Source: Leptospira sp. WS39.C2 (GTDB lineage: Bacteria; Spirochaetota; Leptospiria; Leptospirales; Leptospiraceae). From it: 64,000 nt of DNA. Below are positions 8,225-16,808 of the stretch, piece by piece. Below the pieces are notes generated by a model. That model was not told the origin of the DNA, searched no databases, and worked only from the letters and a program-made list of their open reading frames with translations. Where the stretch lies: NCBI RefSeq assembly GCF_040833965.1, contig NZ_CP162144.1:8139-72138 (forward strand), in the 5' to 3' direction. How positions within the stretch are numbered: position 1 is the stretch's first letter; each line of letters begins with the position of its first letter. A program made the position numbers and the translations under genes.

Positions 8225-8927
8225 TTGATTTATTGTTTAGTATTCTTAAGATATATTGGTTGATATTGGTAGAATGAAAATGTGCCAAACAGACTAACTC
8301 ATGACCTTTGTCAAAATTTGGATTTGTTTTTCCGAAATATTGAATATAAGGATCTTTAGATACCTCAATTGCAATTTGATCAGCCTCTATATTCCGAATC
8401 GATTGTGAATTTTCTCCTCGGTTAAGTATTCCTAAACTTGAATCATATCCATTAGGAAAAATTTCCTTTGTGATTTGATTTCTTAGACGAATTAAATATG
8501 GATTATTCTGATTGGGAGATGGAATGAAATCTTTGAAAAAAACAGAAAGATATCGATATGTTCGAAATCCTTTTGAAGTTAATAACCAATATAAATTTGG
8601 ATATTTTTCAGATAGTTTTAACATATATATTCCCCAATAAACAGGAATAGATAATGTGCCTCTGTACTTTTCATCAAGGACAGTATCTCCAGAATATGCG
8701 ATTACTATATCTTTGTTTTCAAATTTGAACGGATATAACTTAAGCCCTGTGAAACCAAAAATTTTACTACTTGCATGGAATAAAAATAATGTATCCTTTT
8801 GATGAAGGTCTCTAAGGAAAGAGTCATAGGAGATTCCTATATAATTTTTCTCCATCAAGTCGAACATTTGTTGTACATGATTATTTTTTAAATCAACAGG
8901 TGGAATGATTCGACATTCTAATCTCAA
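8217..8927 (-). CDS. GNAT-fold-like protein of unknown function
   Basis: From the TTG at 8927 this encodes 236 residues. I chose this start because GGGAGG lies nine bases upstream and the TTG overlaps the stop of the preceding gene as TTGA. The longer ATG frame (8945) has no ribosome-binding site. The sequence looks like a degenerate GNAT acyltransferase: FLFHASSKIFGFTGLKLY resembles the central strands, and VLDEKYRGTLSIPVYWG the region where acyl-CoA would bind. It lacks a clean Q/RxxGxG/A motif. A KGFRTYRYLSVFF segment follows. Its position between a clearer GNAT and a GH3 enzyme suggests a transferase in the same pathway. Confidence 0.62.
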   Translation of the reverse strand: MRLECRIIPPVDLKNNHVQQMFDLMEKNYIGISYDSFLRDLHQKDTLFLFHASSKIFGFTGLKLYPFKFENKDIVIAYSGDTVLDEKYRGTLSIPVYWGIYMLKLSEKYPNLYWLLTSKGFRTYRYLSVFFKDFIPSPNQNNPYLIRLRNQITKEIFPNGYDSSLGILNRGENSQSIRNIEADQIAIEVSKDPYIQYFGKTNPNFDKGHELVCLAHFHSTNINQYILRILNNKSNV

Positions 8928-10000
8928 AGTAATGCTGCCTCCCATACACTAAAGCCATTTAATTTGTTTTGAAAAAGATTTTCAGTTGGATCCCAATGGA
9001 CAAAGTATGCCATAGAATTTATTTCCCAAGCAGGTATTTTTTTGACGGAATGATACCAAGGATCCTCATTTGATAAGGTAAAGCATAAATAAGAACCTTT
9101 ATAATGGTGTGATGATGAGTTTAGAATCACTGAAAAGATTTCTGGTAATCGATTTTGGTATTTATCATCAATACACAATTGAGTTAAAAAATTGTAATGT
9201 AACTGCGAACCAGGTATAGGCAAAATCGGTAACTTTCTAAGTTTTGCGTATATATTATAAAAATATCTAAAAAAATTTAACTTATGAGAATACCCAATTA
9301 CTTTCCACCTCTTAGTCGCATTTTGATCCCAAATAGAAAAACAAACAATGACTTTATTCTGATCTTTAATTACAAATTTAGTTATTTCTTTTTTTTCATA
9401 AAAAGAATCATCCCAATGAGGTCGTAAGTAAGATTTTCTTTCCATTTGTTCAACATAAGTTTTAAATTGCCTACTATTGGTGACTGGTTCAAAGATTAGA
9501 TTGGTTTTTTTTTTGAATGAATTTGGATTCCAGATAAATGTCGTTAAATGAGTAACAAACTGATAAAAAGGCAAACCTGCACGATGAGAAGAAAGAATTT
9601 GAAGTGCATTTAGATTTTCGGTTTGAATTGTTGTAAAGTAACCTTTTGATTTACTCTTTTGGTGTAATTCCTTTAATTTCTTGTATCCTCTAGCAAGTGC
9701 AATTCCAGATCGATATTCTTTTAATAATCTTAAACCCGCTAAATAACCCAATGTCATCCGTTTCGATTGGAAAATATAATCTGATTCGATCCGATATCCA
9801 GCACCGATAATTTGATCAGTATCTGAGTCTCTACCGATGATGATTTCTGGATTTTCCCCTTCCTTGGAAAGGGATTCAAAAAAAGAAGGACTTCGGTCCA
9901 AAGCAAGTTTTAGATTTCCTTCGGAAGCAAATGAAGCAGTAAATTGAACTAATTCTGCATCATCTTCTTTTTTTGCCTTAGTGATTCTGATGGATGGCAA
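8924..10000 (-). CDS. GNAT family acyltransferase, probably two-domain
   Basis: This 358-residue protein begins like a GNAT (IRITKAKKEDDAELVQF) and has the expected central strands (EIIIGRDSDTDQIIGAGYRI). Next come LGYLAGLRLLKEYRSGIALARG, matching motif A, and TIQTENLNALQILSS, matching the later GNAT strands. The C-terminal 190 residues look like a second, weaker GNAT-like half. The start is TTG with AGGAA about eight bases before it, inside the end of the preceding radical SAM gene (23-base overlap). GNATs transfer acyl groups from CoA or ACP to amines. Together with the GH3 enzyme it could form an amide. The substrate is unknown. Confidence 0.75.
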   Translation of the reverse strand: MPSIRITKAKKEDDAELVQFTASFASEGNLKLALDRSPSFFESLSKEGENPEIIIGRDSDTDQIIGAGYRIESDYIFQSKRMTLGYLAGLRLLKEYRSGIALARGYKKLKELHQKSKSKGYFTTIQTENLNALQILSSHRAGLPFYQFVTHLTTFIWNPNSFKKKTNLIFEPVTNSRQFKTYVEQMERKSYLRPHWDDSFYEKKEITKFVIKDQNKVIVCFSIWDQNATKRWKVIGYSHKLNFFRYFYNIYAKLRKLPILPIPGSQLHYNFLTQLCIDDKYQNRLPEIFSVILNSSSHHYKGSYLCFTLSNEDPWYHSVKKIPAWEINSMAYFVHWDPTENLFQNKLNGFSVWEAALL

Positions 10001-11360
10001 TCAAAGGTTCCTGTACTTTCATCAACTCTCCTTTAAATGATAGGTCACCTAATGGATATAAGTCGCGTAAAGTTGCTTCTTTTCGTAGTAAAAAATTAAT
10101 GAATAAGAAAGCTTGGAGCATAAAAAAACTTCCTGAATTTGTTTTTGAAAACATTCTTTTCCAAATAGATGGAAATGAATAGAAAGTCTTGCGAGCTTTA
10201 ACGCATTCTAAACGAATTACTTCCGCATCAATATTAGTTTGGAAAGGTACTTGTCCATAACGATATTCGTCAGCTAACCACCATTTTGGATATAGAAGTT
10301 TTCCTTCCTTCTCTAGCCTCTTATATAATGGTGTTCCCGGGAAAGGAGTTAAATGGTTAAAAGCAGCCATAAATATTTTATGTTTAATACAAAAATCGAC
10401 TGCTTCTTTGAAAGAATCTAATGTATCATTCTCATAACCAAATATAAATGTCGCATAGAGTCTTATGCCATATTGATTCATTCTTTGGACTGCACGTTCA
10501 ATCCCACCTCTGGTTCCATTAAATGTTTTGTTCATTTTTTCAAGGTTTTTTGGATTCAATGATTCAAAACCAATTAGTACACCTTGACATCCACTTTCTT
10601 TAAGTAACTTTAACATTTCCTCATCATGAGTCATTGTAATTGCTGCTTGGCTTACCCATTTGATCTTTAACGGGATTAAAGCTCGATAAAATTCTTTTGC
10701 CTGTGATGGATGAGAAACTATATTATCATCAACAAAGAAGATAAGTTTACTTTTGTCGTAGATGCTTTTTATTTCTTCTAAAATACTTTCTGTGTCTTTT
10801 CGATTTTGAGTTGATTCAAAATAAGTTTGGATTACACAAAAGTCACATTTGAATGTACATCCACGAGCTGCTTCTACAAGACCAATAGGCAAATATCTCT
10901 TTCCAACTAAAATGGATCGATCGGGTTTTGCTTTTTTGATATCTGGTCGTTTTGATGATCGATAAAAACGTTTTAATTTTCCGTTTTCAAAATCTTCGAT
11001 TAAATCCTTCCATACATCTTCTGCTTCTCCCACTACAACTGCTTCAGCATATTCGGAAACTTCATCAGGGACCAAGGTTGCATGGAATCCTCCCATAACT
11101 ACCGGGATATTTCGCCTTCGATATTCCGTTGCAATTTGATATGATCTTTTTGCAGTATAAGTTTCGATACTAATCGCTACTAAATCCGTTTTTTCATCGA
11201 ATGGAATATTTTCCATTCGATCATCATAAAATTTAATTTCAATGTGTTTTGGTGTTAAACCAGCCAAATGAGCAGCAGGTAATGATTCCATCTGCCACCC
11301 TTTAATGTACTTTTTACCAGGGATTCTACCAATGCAAGGATGAATGATTGTTAATCTCAA
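9978..11360 (-). CDS. B12-binding domain radical SAM enzyme (second of a pair)
   Basis: This 460-residue protein has an N-terminal cobalamin-binding Rossmann domain (KIEFYDDRMENIPF-like start, then VVMGGFHATLVPDEV). The radical SAM barrel follows, with the cluster-binding cysteines in ARGCTFKCDFCVIQ at about residue 170 (CxxxCxxC). SAM-binding and barrel features follow (FFVDDNIV, LIGFESLNPKNLEKMNK, FIFGYENDT, LTPFPGTPLYKRLEKEGK). This is the BchE-like class that does methylations or ring chemistry on unactivated carbons. Its TTG overlaps the previous stop as TTGA, with GAGGAGG just upstream. It is a paralogue of the preceding gene and probably acts on the same substrate. Confidence 0.92.
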   Translation of the reverse strand: MRLTIIHPCIGRIPGKKYIKGWQMESLPAAHLAGLTPKHIEIKFYDDRMENIPFDEKTDLVAISIETYTAKRSYQIATEYRRRNIPVVMGGFHATLVPDEVSEYAEAVVVGEAEDVWKDLIEDFENGKLKRFYRSSKRPDIKKAKPDRSILVGKRYLPIGLVEAARGCTFKCDFCVIQTYFESTQNRKDTESILEEIKSIYDKSKLIFFVDDNIVSHPSQAKEFYRALIPLKIKWVSQAAITMTHDEEMLKLLKESGCQGVLIGFESLNPKNLEKMNKTFNGTRGGIERAVQRMNQYGIRLYATFIFGYENDTLDSFKEAVDFCIKHKIFMAAFNHLTPFPGTPLYKRLEKEGKLLYPKWWLADEYRYGQVPFQTNIDAEVIRLECVKARKTFYSFPSIWKRMFSKTNSGSFFMLQAFLFINFLLRKEATLRDLYPLGDLSFKGELMKVQEPLIAIHQNH

Positions 11361-12697
11361 ACTAAACCTCCTCTACAAGTATAAAAGCGGGACAAGTTGT
11401 TCGCATAAAATCGGTAAGCAGAATTGGCTGCTAATACAATCGGAAATATTTTAGTCATATTCCCAAACACTCTTTTACCAATACCTTTGATTGAATAAAC
11501 ATCCTTCCAAACTTGTTCATGTCCTAATTGTAATTGTTCTGCAGTCATTTGTTTTGGTTGGAAAACGATGTGTTGTCCGTCATATTTGCTCCAATCACGA
11601 TCTATAATTCTACCTTCTGATTCTAGTCTTTTAAACAAAGTTGTGCCTGGAAAAGGTGTGAGAATTGAAAATCTTGGTAATCCAATTTTATTTTCTAATA
11701 CAAAATCACGTACAGATGAGAATGTATTGATGTCATCATCGTCGTTACCAAAAACAAAAGTTCCATTGATTATAATTCCTGCTTTGTGCAGTTTTTTAAT
11801 AAGTTCCGAATAACCATCTGGGTCATTAAATGATTTGTTAGTACTTTTAAGTGTATTTTTAGATATACTTTCAAAACCAATTAACAAACCTTTACATCCA
11901 CTCCGAACCATTAAATCAAGTAGTTCTGGATCTCTTCCAACCAAAGTAGTAGATAATCCTACCCAATAAATCTTTAAGGGTATCAGAGCAGCAAACAGTT
12001 CCTTTGCATAAACTTTATCAGCTATTAGGTTGAGATCATAAAACAACACCTGCTTTGTTTTTCTTTGTTTTATGTCTTCAATGATGTGTGAAATTGGTTT
12101 TTTATATGGTTTTCTTCCCCAAGCTGCCGGCACAACACAGAACTCGCAGTTATGAATGCAGCCACGTGTAGCTTCAAATGTATTGAGCGTCTTATATCCT
12201 TTTTGATTTAATAATTCACGTTTGGCAAATGGTAAGTTTTCTAGTTTGTCCAATGAGAAGGAACTATCCATCTCATATCTTTTCTTTAGTGATTTGGATT
12301 GGAAGTCTCTTAATAACCTAGGCCAAGTTTCTTCTGCATAACCAGTAACGATTGAATCTGCATGTTTTTCCGCTTCTTCTGGCAATAATGTCACATGAGG
12401 TCCACCAAGTACAACTGTTTTACCCTGCTCCCTAAACTGTTTTGCAAGATCATAACTCCTTGGTGCACTTCCTGTGATAACTGTCATACCAACAATATCT
12501 GCATCTATCTGTGAAGGAAGATCTTCAATCCCTTCATCATAAATTTTCACTTCAGCGTTTAGATTTTCTGGAACTAAGGATGCAAGTGTTGTTAGAGTGA
12601 GGGGCGCCGCTCTAAGGTCCTTTCGAAAAATGCCTGTTTTGTGACGATATAAGGGGCCCTTCGGTGATATTAAAACAATTTTCAAAGGATTAAACAT
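11357..12697 (-). CDS. B12-binding domain radical SAM enzyme (first of a pair)
   Basis: This 446-residue protein starts KIVLISPKGPLYRHKTGIFRKD, as in hopanoid- and BchE-type radical SAM proteins. It has a B12-binding domain (VVLGGPHVTLLPEEAEKHAD) and the cluster motif ATRGCIHNCEFCVVP near residue 180. The barrel carries LIGFESISKNTLKSTNK, FVFGNDDDD and LTPFPGTTLFKRLESEGR. The last 60 residues are hydrophobic and may sit on a membrane, suggesting a lipid substrate. It starts with ATG seven bases after the stop of the NTF2-like gene. It shares the same architecture as the next gene but the two are far from identical. Confidence 0.92.
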   Translation of the reverse strand: MFNPLKIVLISPKGPLYRHKTGIFRKDLRAAPLTLTTLASLVPENLNAEVKIYDEGIEDLPSQIDADIVGMTVITGSAPRSYDLAKQFREQGKTVVLGGPHVTLLPEEAEKHADSIVTGYAEETWPRLLRDFQSKSLKKRYEMDSSFSLDKLENLPFAKRELLNQKGYKTLNTFEATRGCIHNCEFCVVPAAWGRKPYKKPISHIIEDIKQRKTKQVLFYDLNLIADKVYAKELFAALIPLKIYWVGLSTTLVGRDPELLDLMVRSGCKGLLIGFESISKNTLKSTNKSFNDPDGYSELIKKLHKAGIIINGTFVFGNDDDDINTFSSVRDFVLENKIGLPRFSILTPFPGTTLFKRLESEGRIIDRDWSKYDGQHIVFQPKQMTAEQLQLGHEQVWKDVYSIKGIGKRVFGNMTKIFPIVLAANSAYRFYANNLSRFYTCRGGLV

Positions 12698-12703
12698 AAA
12701 TAT

Positions 12704-13276
12704 TTATCTTTTTTTGAAGAAAAATTTACCAGCTCCTAAACCAAAAATAATTCCTAGAACAAGGGAAAGTGCTCCTATGAAATAAACTGAAGATTTGGCT
12801 GCTGACAAAAGAGTGTTATCAAACAAATTGGATGATAAGTGAGCAGAGGTAACAAGCCACTTATTTTTTTCTTTAACTAATGTAGCAGTCCAACGATTTT
12901 TTGATTTGATTTCGACACCTTCCGAAAGTACCAAATTATCATTTGAATTCCCAAAAGCGATTCCTGTATTTCCGTATAGAATTGTAAGTTCATCTACATC
13001 GAATTCTGTATGAAATTCTTTTACAACCGGGGAATCTGTAAAAATCATTCTTGTGATGAATTTTTTAACACCTTCTCTTCCCCTAGAAACTTCTGTGTTG
13101 TGCCAAGTAATCACAACATTTGGATGTAGTAAGTTTAACAATCCATCTATGTCTCTTTTCTTTAAGATATCTTCAAACTCGGATTTTAATTGCCTTAACT
13201 CAGCATGTGCCGGATCTTCAGCAAATAACGTTTGCTGAGTGAAAACTAACAAAAGAAAGACAAATAGGTGTTTCAT
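12704..13276 (-). CDS. Exported, membrane-anchored NTF2/SnoaL-like protein
   Basis: From the ATG at 13276 this encodes 190 residues. A signal peptide (MKHLFVFLLLVFTQQTLFA) is followed by an NTF2-like cone domain: LRQLKSEFEDILKKRDIDGLLNLLHPNVVI, then WHNTEVSRGREGVKKFITRM, then NRWTATLVKEKNKWLVTSAHLS. It ends with a single membrane segment (VYFIGALSLVLGIIFGLGAG) and KFFFKKR. The longer frame adds 13 residues before the signal peptide and is rejected. NTF2-like domains bind small hydrophobic ligands or act as isomerases and dehydratases. As first gene of the operon its extracytoplasmic domain may bind the pathway's product or a precursor. Confidence 0.8.
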   Translation of the reverse strand: MKHLFVFLLLVFTQQTLFAEDPAHAELRQLKSEFEDILKKRDIDGLLNLLHPNVVITWHNTEVSRGREGVKKFITRMIFTDSPVVKEFHTEFDVDELTILYGNTGIAFGNSNDNLVLSEGVEIKSKNRWTATLVKEKNKWLVTSAHLSSNLFDNTLLSAAKSSVYFIGALSLVLGIIFGLGAGKFFFKKR

Positions 13277-13333
13277 GGTCACTTTATTTATGATTTGATT
13301 TAAAAAGCAATTCATAATTTAATTCCAAATTAA

Positions 13334-14284
13334 ATGCATCCAAACCAAATTCCCAATCGATTAAATTTAATGATCGCATTTACAAATTTTCCACTTTGTA
13401 TAGCGACCATTTTAATCGGAAATTATTATCCAAGTTACCTCATCCTGTGTATTGTTATATTTGCTCTCTTACATCTCAATCAGTATGCCCTGCTACATGA
13501 GGCTACACATTCCAATTTACACTCCAATAAAAAATGGAATTATATTCTGGGTGTAATTTCTGGAATCATCTTTCCAACATCTTTTAGCATCGCAACATTG
13601 ACTCATACTAAACACCATTGCTGTAATCGAACAGACCACGAGGTTTTCGACTATTATTATCATGGCGATAGTTTGGTTTATAAATTTGGCCAATGGTATT
13701 CAGTCCTCTTAGGAGGATTTTGGCCAGTTGCAGTTCTTGGGAATTTGATTATTTTTTTCTTCCCTGGTTTTCCTAAAAGTAGGATTATCCAAAAAATCCG
13801 AAGTGGACAAAGAATGTTAGAAGATATGAAACCCAAAGATGTTTTTCGGATTCGATTCGAGATCATCCTAATCATAGGATTTTGGACATTTTTGATTCTA
13901 TATTTTAATCTATCATTTCTATATTTGTTTTATTTTTATATAGCAGCAGGTGTTAACTGGTCGACTAGGCAATACATAACACATGCTTATTCAAAACGAG
14001 ATGTTTGGGAAGGTGCAATTAATTTAAAAACAAATTTTATTCATGAGAAAATTTTATTAAATGGGAACTGGGATTTAGAACACCATCTGCATCCTGAGTT
14101 ACCCTGGATATACTTGAAACAATCTGCAAAAGATAAAAAAACAGAAACATCTTATTTAAAACAGTACATAAAGATGTGGACGGGTCCCAAAAAAGGTACA
14201 GAGCTTTCTCCAAAAGCGATCTCACTTGTGGAATATTTTAATGGCTATAAAGGAAAGGACAATTCCTCCTATAATATCGATTAA
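13334..14284 (+). CDS. Membrane fatty acid desaturase family protein
   Basis: This 316-residue membrane protein has three histidine boxes of the di-iron desaturase/hydroxylase superfamily: HEATH (about residue 54), HTKHH (about 94) and EHHLHPELPW (about 252). Four to six hydrophobic segments surround them. Length fits FADS-type acyl-lipid desaturases and carotenoid hydroxylases. It starts with ATG and is divergent from the radical SAM operon, separated by only 57 bases. Its 3' end overlaps the convergent PAP2 gene by 63 bases. It probably inserts a double bond or hydroxyl in a lipid chain, in keeping with the lipid-like chemistry of the block. Confidence 0.87.
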   Translation: MHPNQIPNRLNLMIAFTNFPLCIATILIGNYYPSYLILCIVIFALLHLNQYALLHEATHSNLHSNKKWNYILGVISGIIFPTSFSIATLTHTKHHCCNRTDHEVFDYYYHGDSLVYKFGQWYSVLLGGFWPVAVLGNLIIFFFPGFPKSRIIQKIRSGQRMLEDMKPKDVFRIRFEIILIIGFWTFLILYFNLSFLYLFYFYIAAGVNWSTRQYITHAYSKRDVWEGAINLKTNFIHEKILLNGNWDLEHHLHPELPWIYLKQSAKDKKTETSYLKQYIKMWTGPKKGTELSPKAISLVEYFNGYKGKDNSSYNID

Positions 14285-14815
14285 ATGATGTTGGTGTGTA
14301 AAAATGACAGAACTATAAATAAGGATCGCCCAAATTGAATAAAATAAGAGAAAAACTCTACTATTCTCTTTCTTATACAAAGATAACAAAACAATTGAGG
14401 TAAAACAAACATGGAGGGATGGAACTAAATTATGTGGAGGGTCTACCTTTTTTAGAGAAGAAAGTAATACATTGATGCCAAATTCAGGCGTATTTAAAAA
14501 CCCAAGTTTAGTCGGGAAAATTAAAAAGATTAAAGTTGAGATGAGGATTGAAAATAAAAAAGATCTCTCTATTTTTTTAATTTCAGAATTATCAAAATAG
14601 AACATCGGTAAGATGAAAAAAATAAAAACAGAGATATATGGAAAAATTGCCCATTCGTATAGTGGGATACTTTGTTCGAAAGGAAAATACCAATGGTAGT
14701 ATTTTGTTCTAAATGTATTGAGATAATTTGAACCCAAATAAAAGAATAAAAATAGAAGTGAAATTCTGAAATATATAATTACAAACGGAACCAAAGTTTT
14801 GTATTTTAATTTCAT
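14222..14815 (-). CDS. PAP2 superfamily membrane phosphatase
   Basis: This 197-residue integral membrane protein has about five or six hydrophobic segments and two recognisable PAP2 motifs: NLVPSLHVCF (PSxH) and THQHHLIDIIGG (the final Hx3D). The first motif (KxxxxxxRP) is not clear. The architecture resembles inositol phosphorylceramide synthase-like and PgpB-like lipid phosphatases. The gene is convergent with the desaturase and its last 63 bases overlap that gene's coding sequence. It could dephosphorylate a lipid phosphate or transfer a headgroup within the nearby pathway. Confidence 0.8.
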   Translation of the reverse strand: MKLKYKTLVPFVIIYFRISLLFLFFYLGSNYLNTFRTKYYHWYFPFEQSIPLYEWAIFPYISVFIFFILPMFYFDNSEIKKIERSFLFSILISTLIFLIFPTKLGFLNTPEFGINVLLSSLKKVDPPHNLVPSLHVCFTSIVLLSLYKKENSRVFLLFYSIWAILIYSSVIFTHQHHLIDIIGGIVLSFIAIKIFHK

Positions 14816-14908
14816 AATGAATGATTCCTATTCTTAAAACTTCTTTATCAACCATAGTAGATCAAGTTTAATCTTGACACCCTCTTTAAAAAAATAAAAA
14901 TTTAGCGA

Positions 14909-15868
14909 ATGAGTTTACTTAGAAAACTACAGAGTTATATTCCCGATAGGAGTATCGATGAATTTGAGTTATTTGAAGAATCAAAAAAATTATATCCAAA
15001 ACTCAAATTCGAAGAAATAAACAACGAATTCCTAAAGAAAGTAACAAAGGAAGTTGGAATTGAAAAAACAACAGCATTTATTTATTTAAAGTTAATCCAA
15101 CAGTCGAAAAGCTCAAAATTCATTCAAAAAATGAATTCACTAACAATCCAATTGTCTAAATTACCAAAATTGAATCAGGAAGTATGGGTAATCCCAGCTG
15201 GGTTTTATAGAGACATCCCTGAATTTGACGGCGATGGTGAATTGATTCGAAAAATTGGATCACATTTTGGCGCCAAATCTAGATTAATTGAAGTGAATCC
15301 GAAAGGTTCAGTGACAAACAATGCAAATGAAATCATTTTTGAGCTGGAACAAACAGACTCAAGTAATTTAATTCTATTTTCAATTAGTAAAGGAAGCGCA
15401 GATTTACGAACTGCTTTAGAAAAAAGGCCAGACTTACAGAAAAAAGTTTTCGCTTGGATTACCATTGGAGGATTACTTAAAAATAATCCATTAGCTGATG
15501 TTTTATTAGAGAAAGCAACTTTCACAAAATTAATTCAAAAAACAGTTTTGCAATTTCTGGGTATCCCTTTCGAATTCATTACTGAATTTTCTTCAAAGGC
15601 TGGTATTCTCAGTTCACCGATTAATATTCAAATAAAAAATCAAATTACTTTATTACCAGTTCCATTACCTTCGCATATGCAAGGTAATATATTAAAAAAA
15701 CATAGGATCCTCGCTGAATTTGGACCAAACGATGGTTACTGTTTACTTTTGGATTCAATTTTGCCAAACAGTATGATTTTACCATCTTGGGGGACTGATC
15801 ATTATTTTAGAACGCCTATGTTAAGTCAAAATCTTTATAAAGTGTTTTACCACTTATCCAAAGTGTAG
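14909..15868 (+). CDS. Alpha/beta-hydrolase-like protein of unknown function
   Basis: This 319-residue protein has an N-terminal helical part of about 90 residues. A segment with hydrolase-fold features follows: VWVIPAGFYRDIPEFDGDGE, then LILFSISKGSADLRTAL with a possible nucleophile Ser in the elbow SISKG instead of the usual GxSxG. A candidate acid is Asp in FGPNDGY and a candidate His is in WGTDHYF. I infer a serine hydrolase or esterase with an atypical elbow. The Rieske gene starts eight bases after its stop, so the two form an operon. TTGACA at 14874-14879 with weak AAAATT 17 bases later could be the promoter. Confidence 0.6.
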   Translation: MSLLRKLQSYIPDRSIDEFELFEESKKLYPKLKFEEINNEFLKKVTKEVGIEKTTAFIYLKLIQQSKSSKFIQKMNSLTIQLSKLPKLNQEVWVIPAGFYRDIPEFDGDGELIRKIGSHFGAKSRLIEVNPKGSVTNNANEIIFELEQTDSSNLILFSISKGSADLRTALEKRPDLQKKVFAWITIGGLLKNNPLADVLLEKATFTKLIQKTVLQFLGIPFEFITEFSSKAGILSSPINIQIKNQITLLPVPLPSHMQGNILKKHRILAEFGPNDGYCLLLDSILPNSMILPSWGTDHYFRTPMLSQNLYKVFYHLSKV

Positions 15869-15875
15869 GTTATAA

Positions 15876-16793
15876 ATGGTAACAATTCCATCTTCATGGT
15901 ATTTTGTCTGTGGGTCTAATGATTTAACAAAGGGGAAAGTCATCCAAAGGACACTCAATGGAATATCCATAGTATTGTTTAGAAATCAATCAAACAAAGT
16001 AGTGATTATGAAATCAAGATGTGTCCATCTTGGAGCTGATTTAAAATCCGCAACAGTTGTTAATGGGAATATTGTTTGTCCCTTACACCAATGGACATTT
16101 AATTCAGATGGAAATTGTATCCATGCCAAGATGCATGAAAATAATATTCCAAAAGTGAAACAAAACGTCCTGCCTTCGGAAGAAGTTTGCGAAAGTATTT
16201 TTGTTTTTTTAGGGAACCAATTTTTTCCTTTCCCCGAATTTAGTTTCGCTAATGATTTTAGTTTTGAACCTACACCTTATGTACGATTGGATACAAATTG
16301 GCAAAGCCTCGCTTCAAACTCGTTTGATATCGAACATCTTTCAGTAGTTCATAAACGAGGGTTACACAAAGAACCTGAATTAAAAATTCTAAGTCCACAT
16401 ATCATGTTTATGAGTTATGAGTCTTATGTTTTATCCAATGAAATTTCCGATAAAATTATGAAGTTTTTGTCTGGGAATCGAATTCAAGTTAGAGTACATA
16501 ATTATGGTGGGACATTACTTACAATTGAATCTACATTAAAAAAAAGAAAGGCGGTTCTGATTTTTTCATTTGTCCCTGAAAATGAAGAATTCATTCGCAT
16601 TCATACAATTGTAGGTGTGCCTAAAAAATTTCCGCTGTTAGATTTTATCCAAAGAAAGATAAGTATCTATTTATATATGAGTTTTTTGAATCGCGATTTT
16701 GTAGCGATACGAAACCTTCGAGTGAGAGAAGAAAATTTGGCTACTGATAAATATTTAAAAATTTATTACGAATACTTAAAAGGGTTGAAATAA
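15876..16793 (+). CDS. Rieske non-haem iron oxygenase
   Basis: This 305-residue protein has an N-terminal Rieske [2Fe-2S] domain with CVHLGADL at about residue 50 and CPLHQW at about 69 (CxH...CxxH). A catalytic domain follows, with the mononuclear iron motif SFDIEHLSVVHKRG near residue 150 (a 2-His-1-carboxylate pattern). Length fits the short KshA/VanA-type oxygenases more than classical ring-hydroxylating dioxygenases. A partner reductase is not visible in the window. It is in an operon with the hydrolase-like gene. It would hydroxylate, demethylate or desaturate a hydrophobic substrate. Confidence 0.87.
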   Translation: MVTIPSSWYFVCGSNDLTKGKVIQRTLNGISIVLFRNQSNKVVIMKSRCVHLGADLKSATVVNGNIVCPLHQWTFNSDGNCIHAKMHENNIPKVKQNVLPSEEVCESIFVFLGNQFFPFPEFSFANDFSFEPTPYVRLDTNWQSLASNSFDIEHLSVVHKRGLHKEPELKILSPHIMFMSYESYVLSNEISDKIMKFLSGNRIQVRVHNYGGTLLTIESTLKKRKAVLIFSFVPENEEFIRIHTIVGVPKKFPLLDFIQRKISIYLYMSFLNRDFVAIRNLRVREENLATDKYLKIYYEYLKGLK

Positions 16794-16808
16794 ACGATTT
16801 AAATTCAT

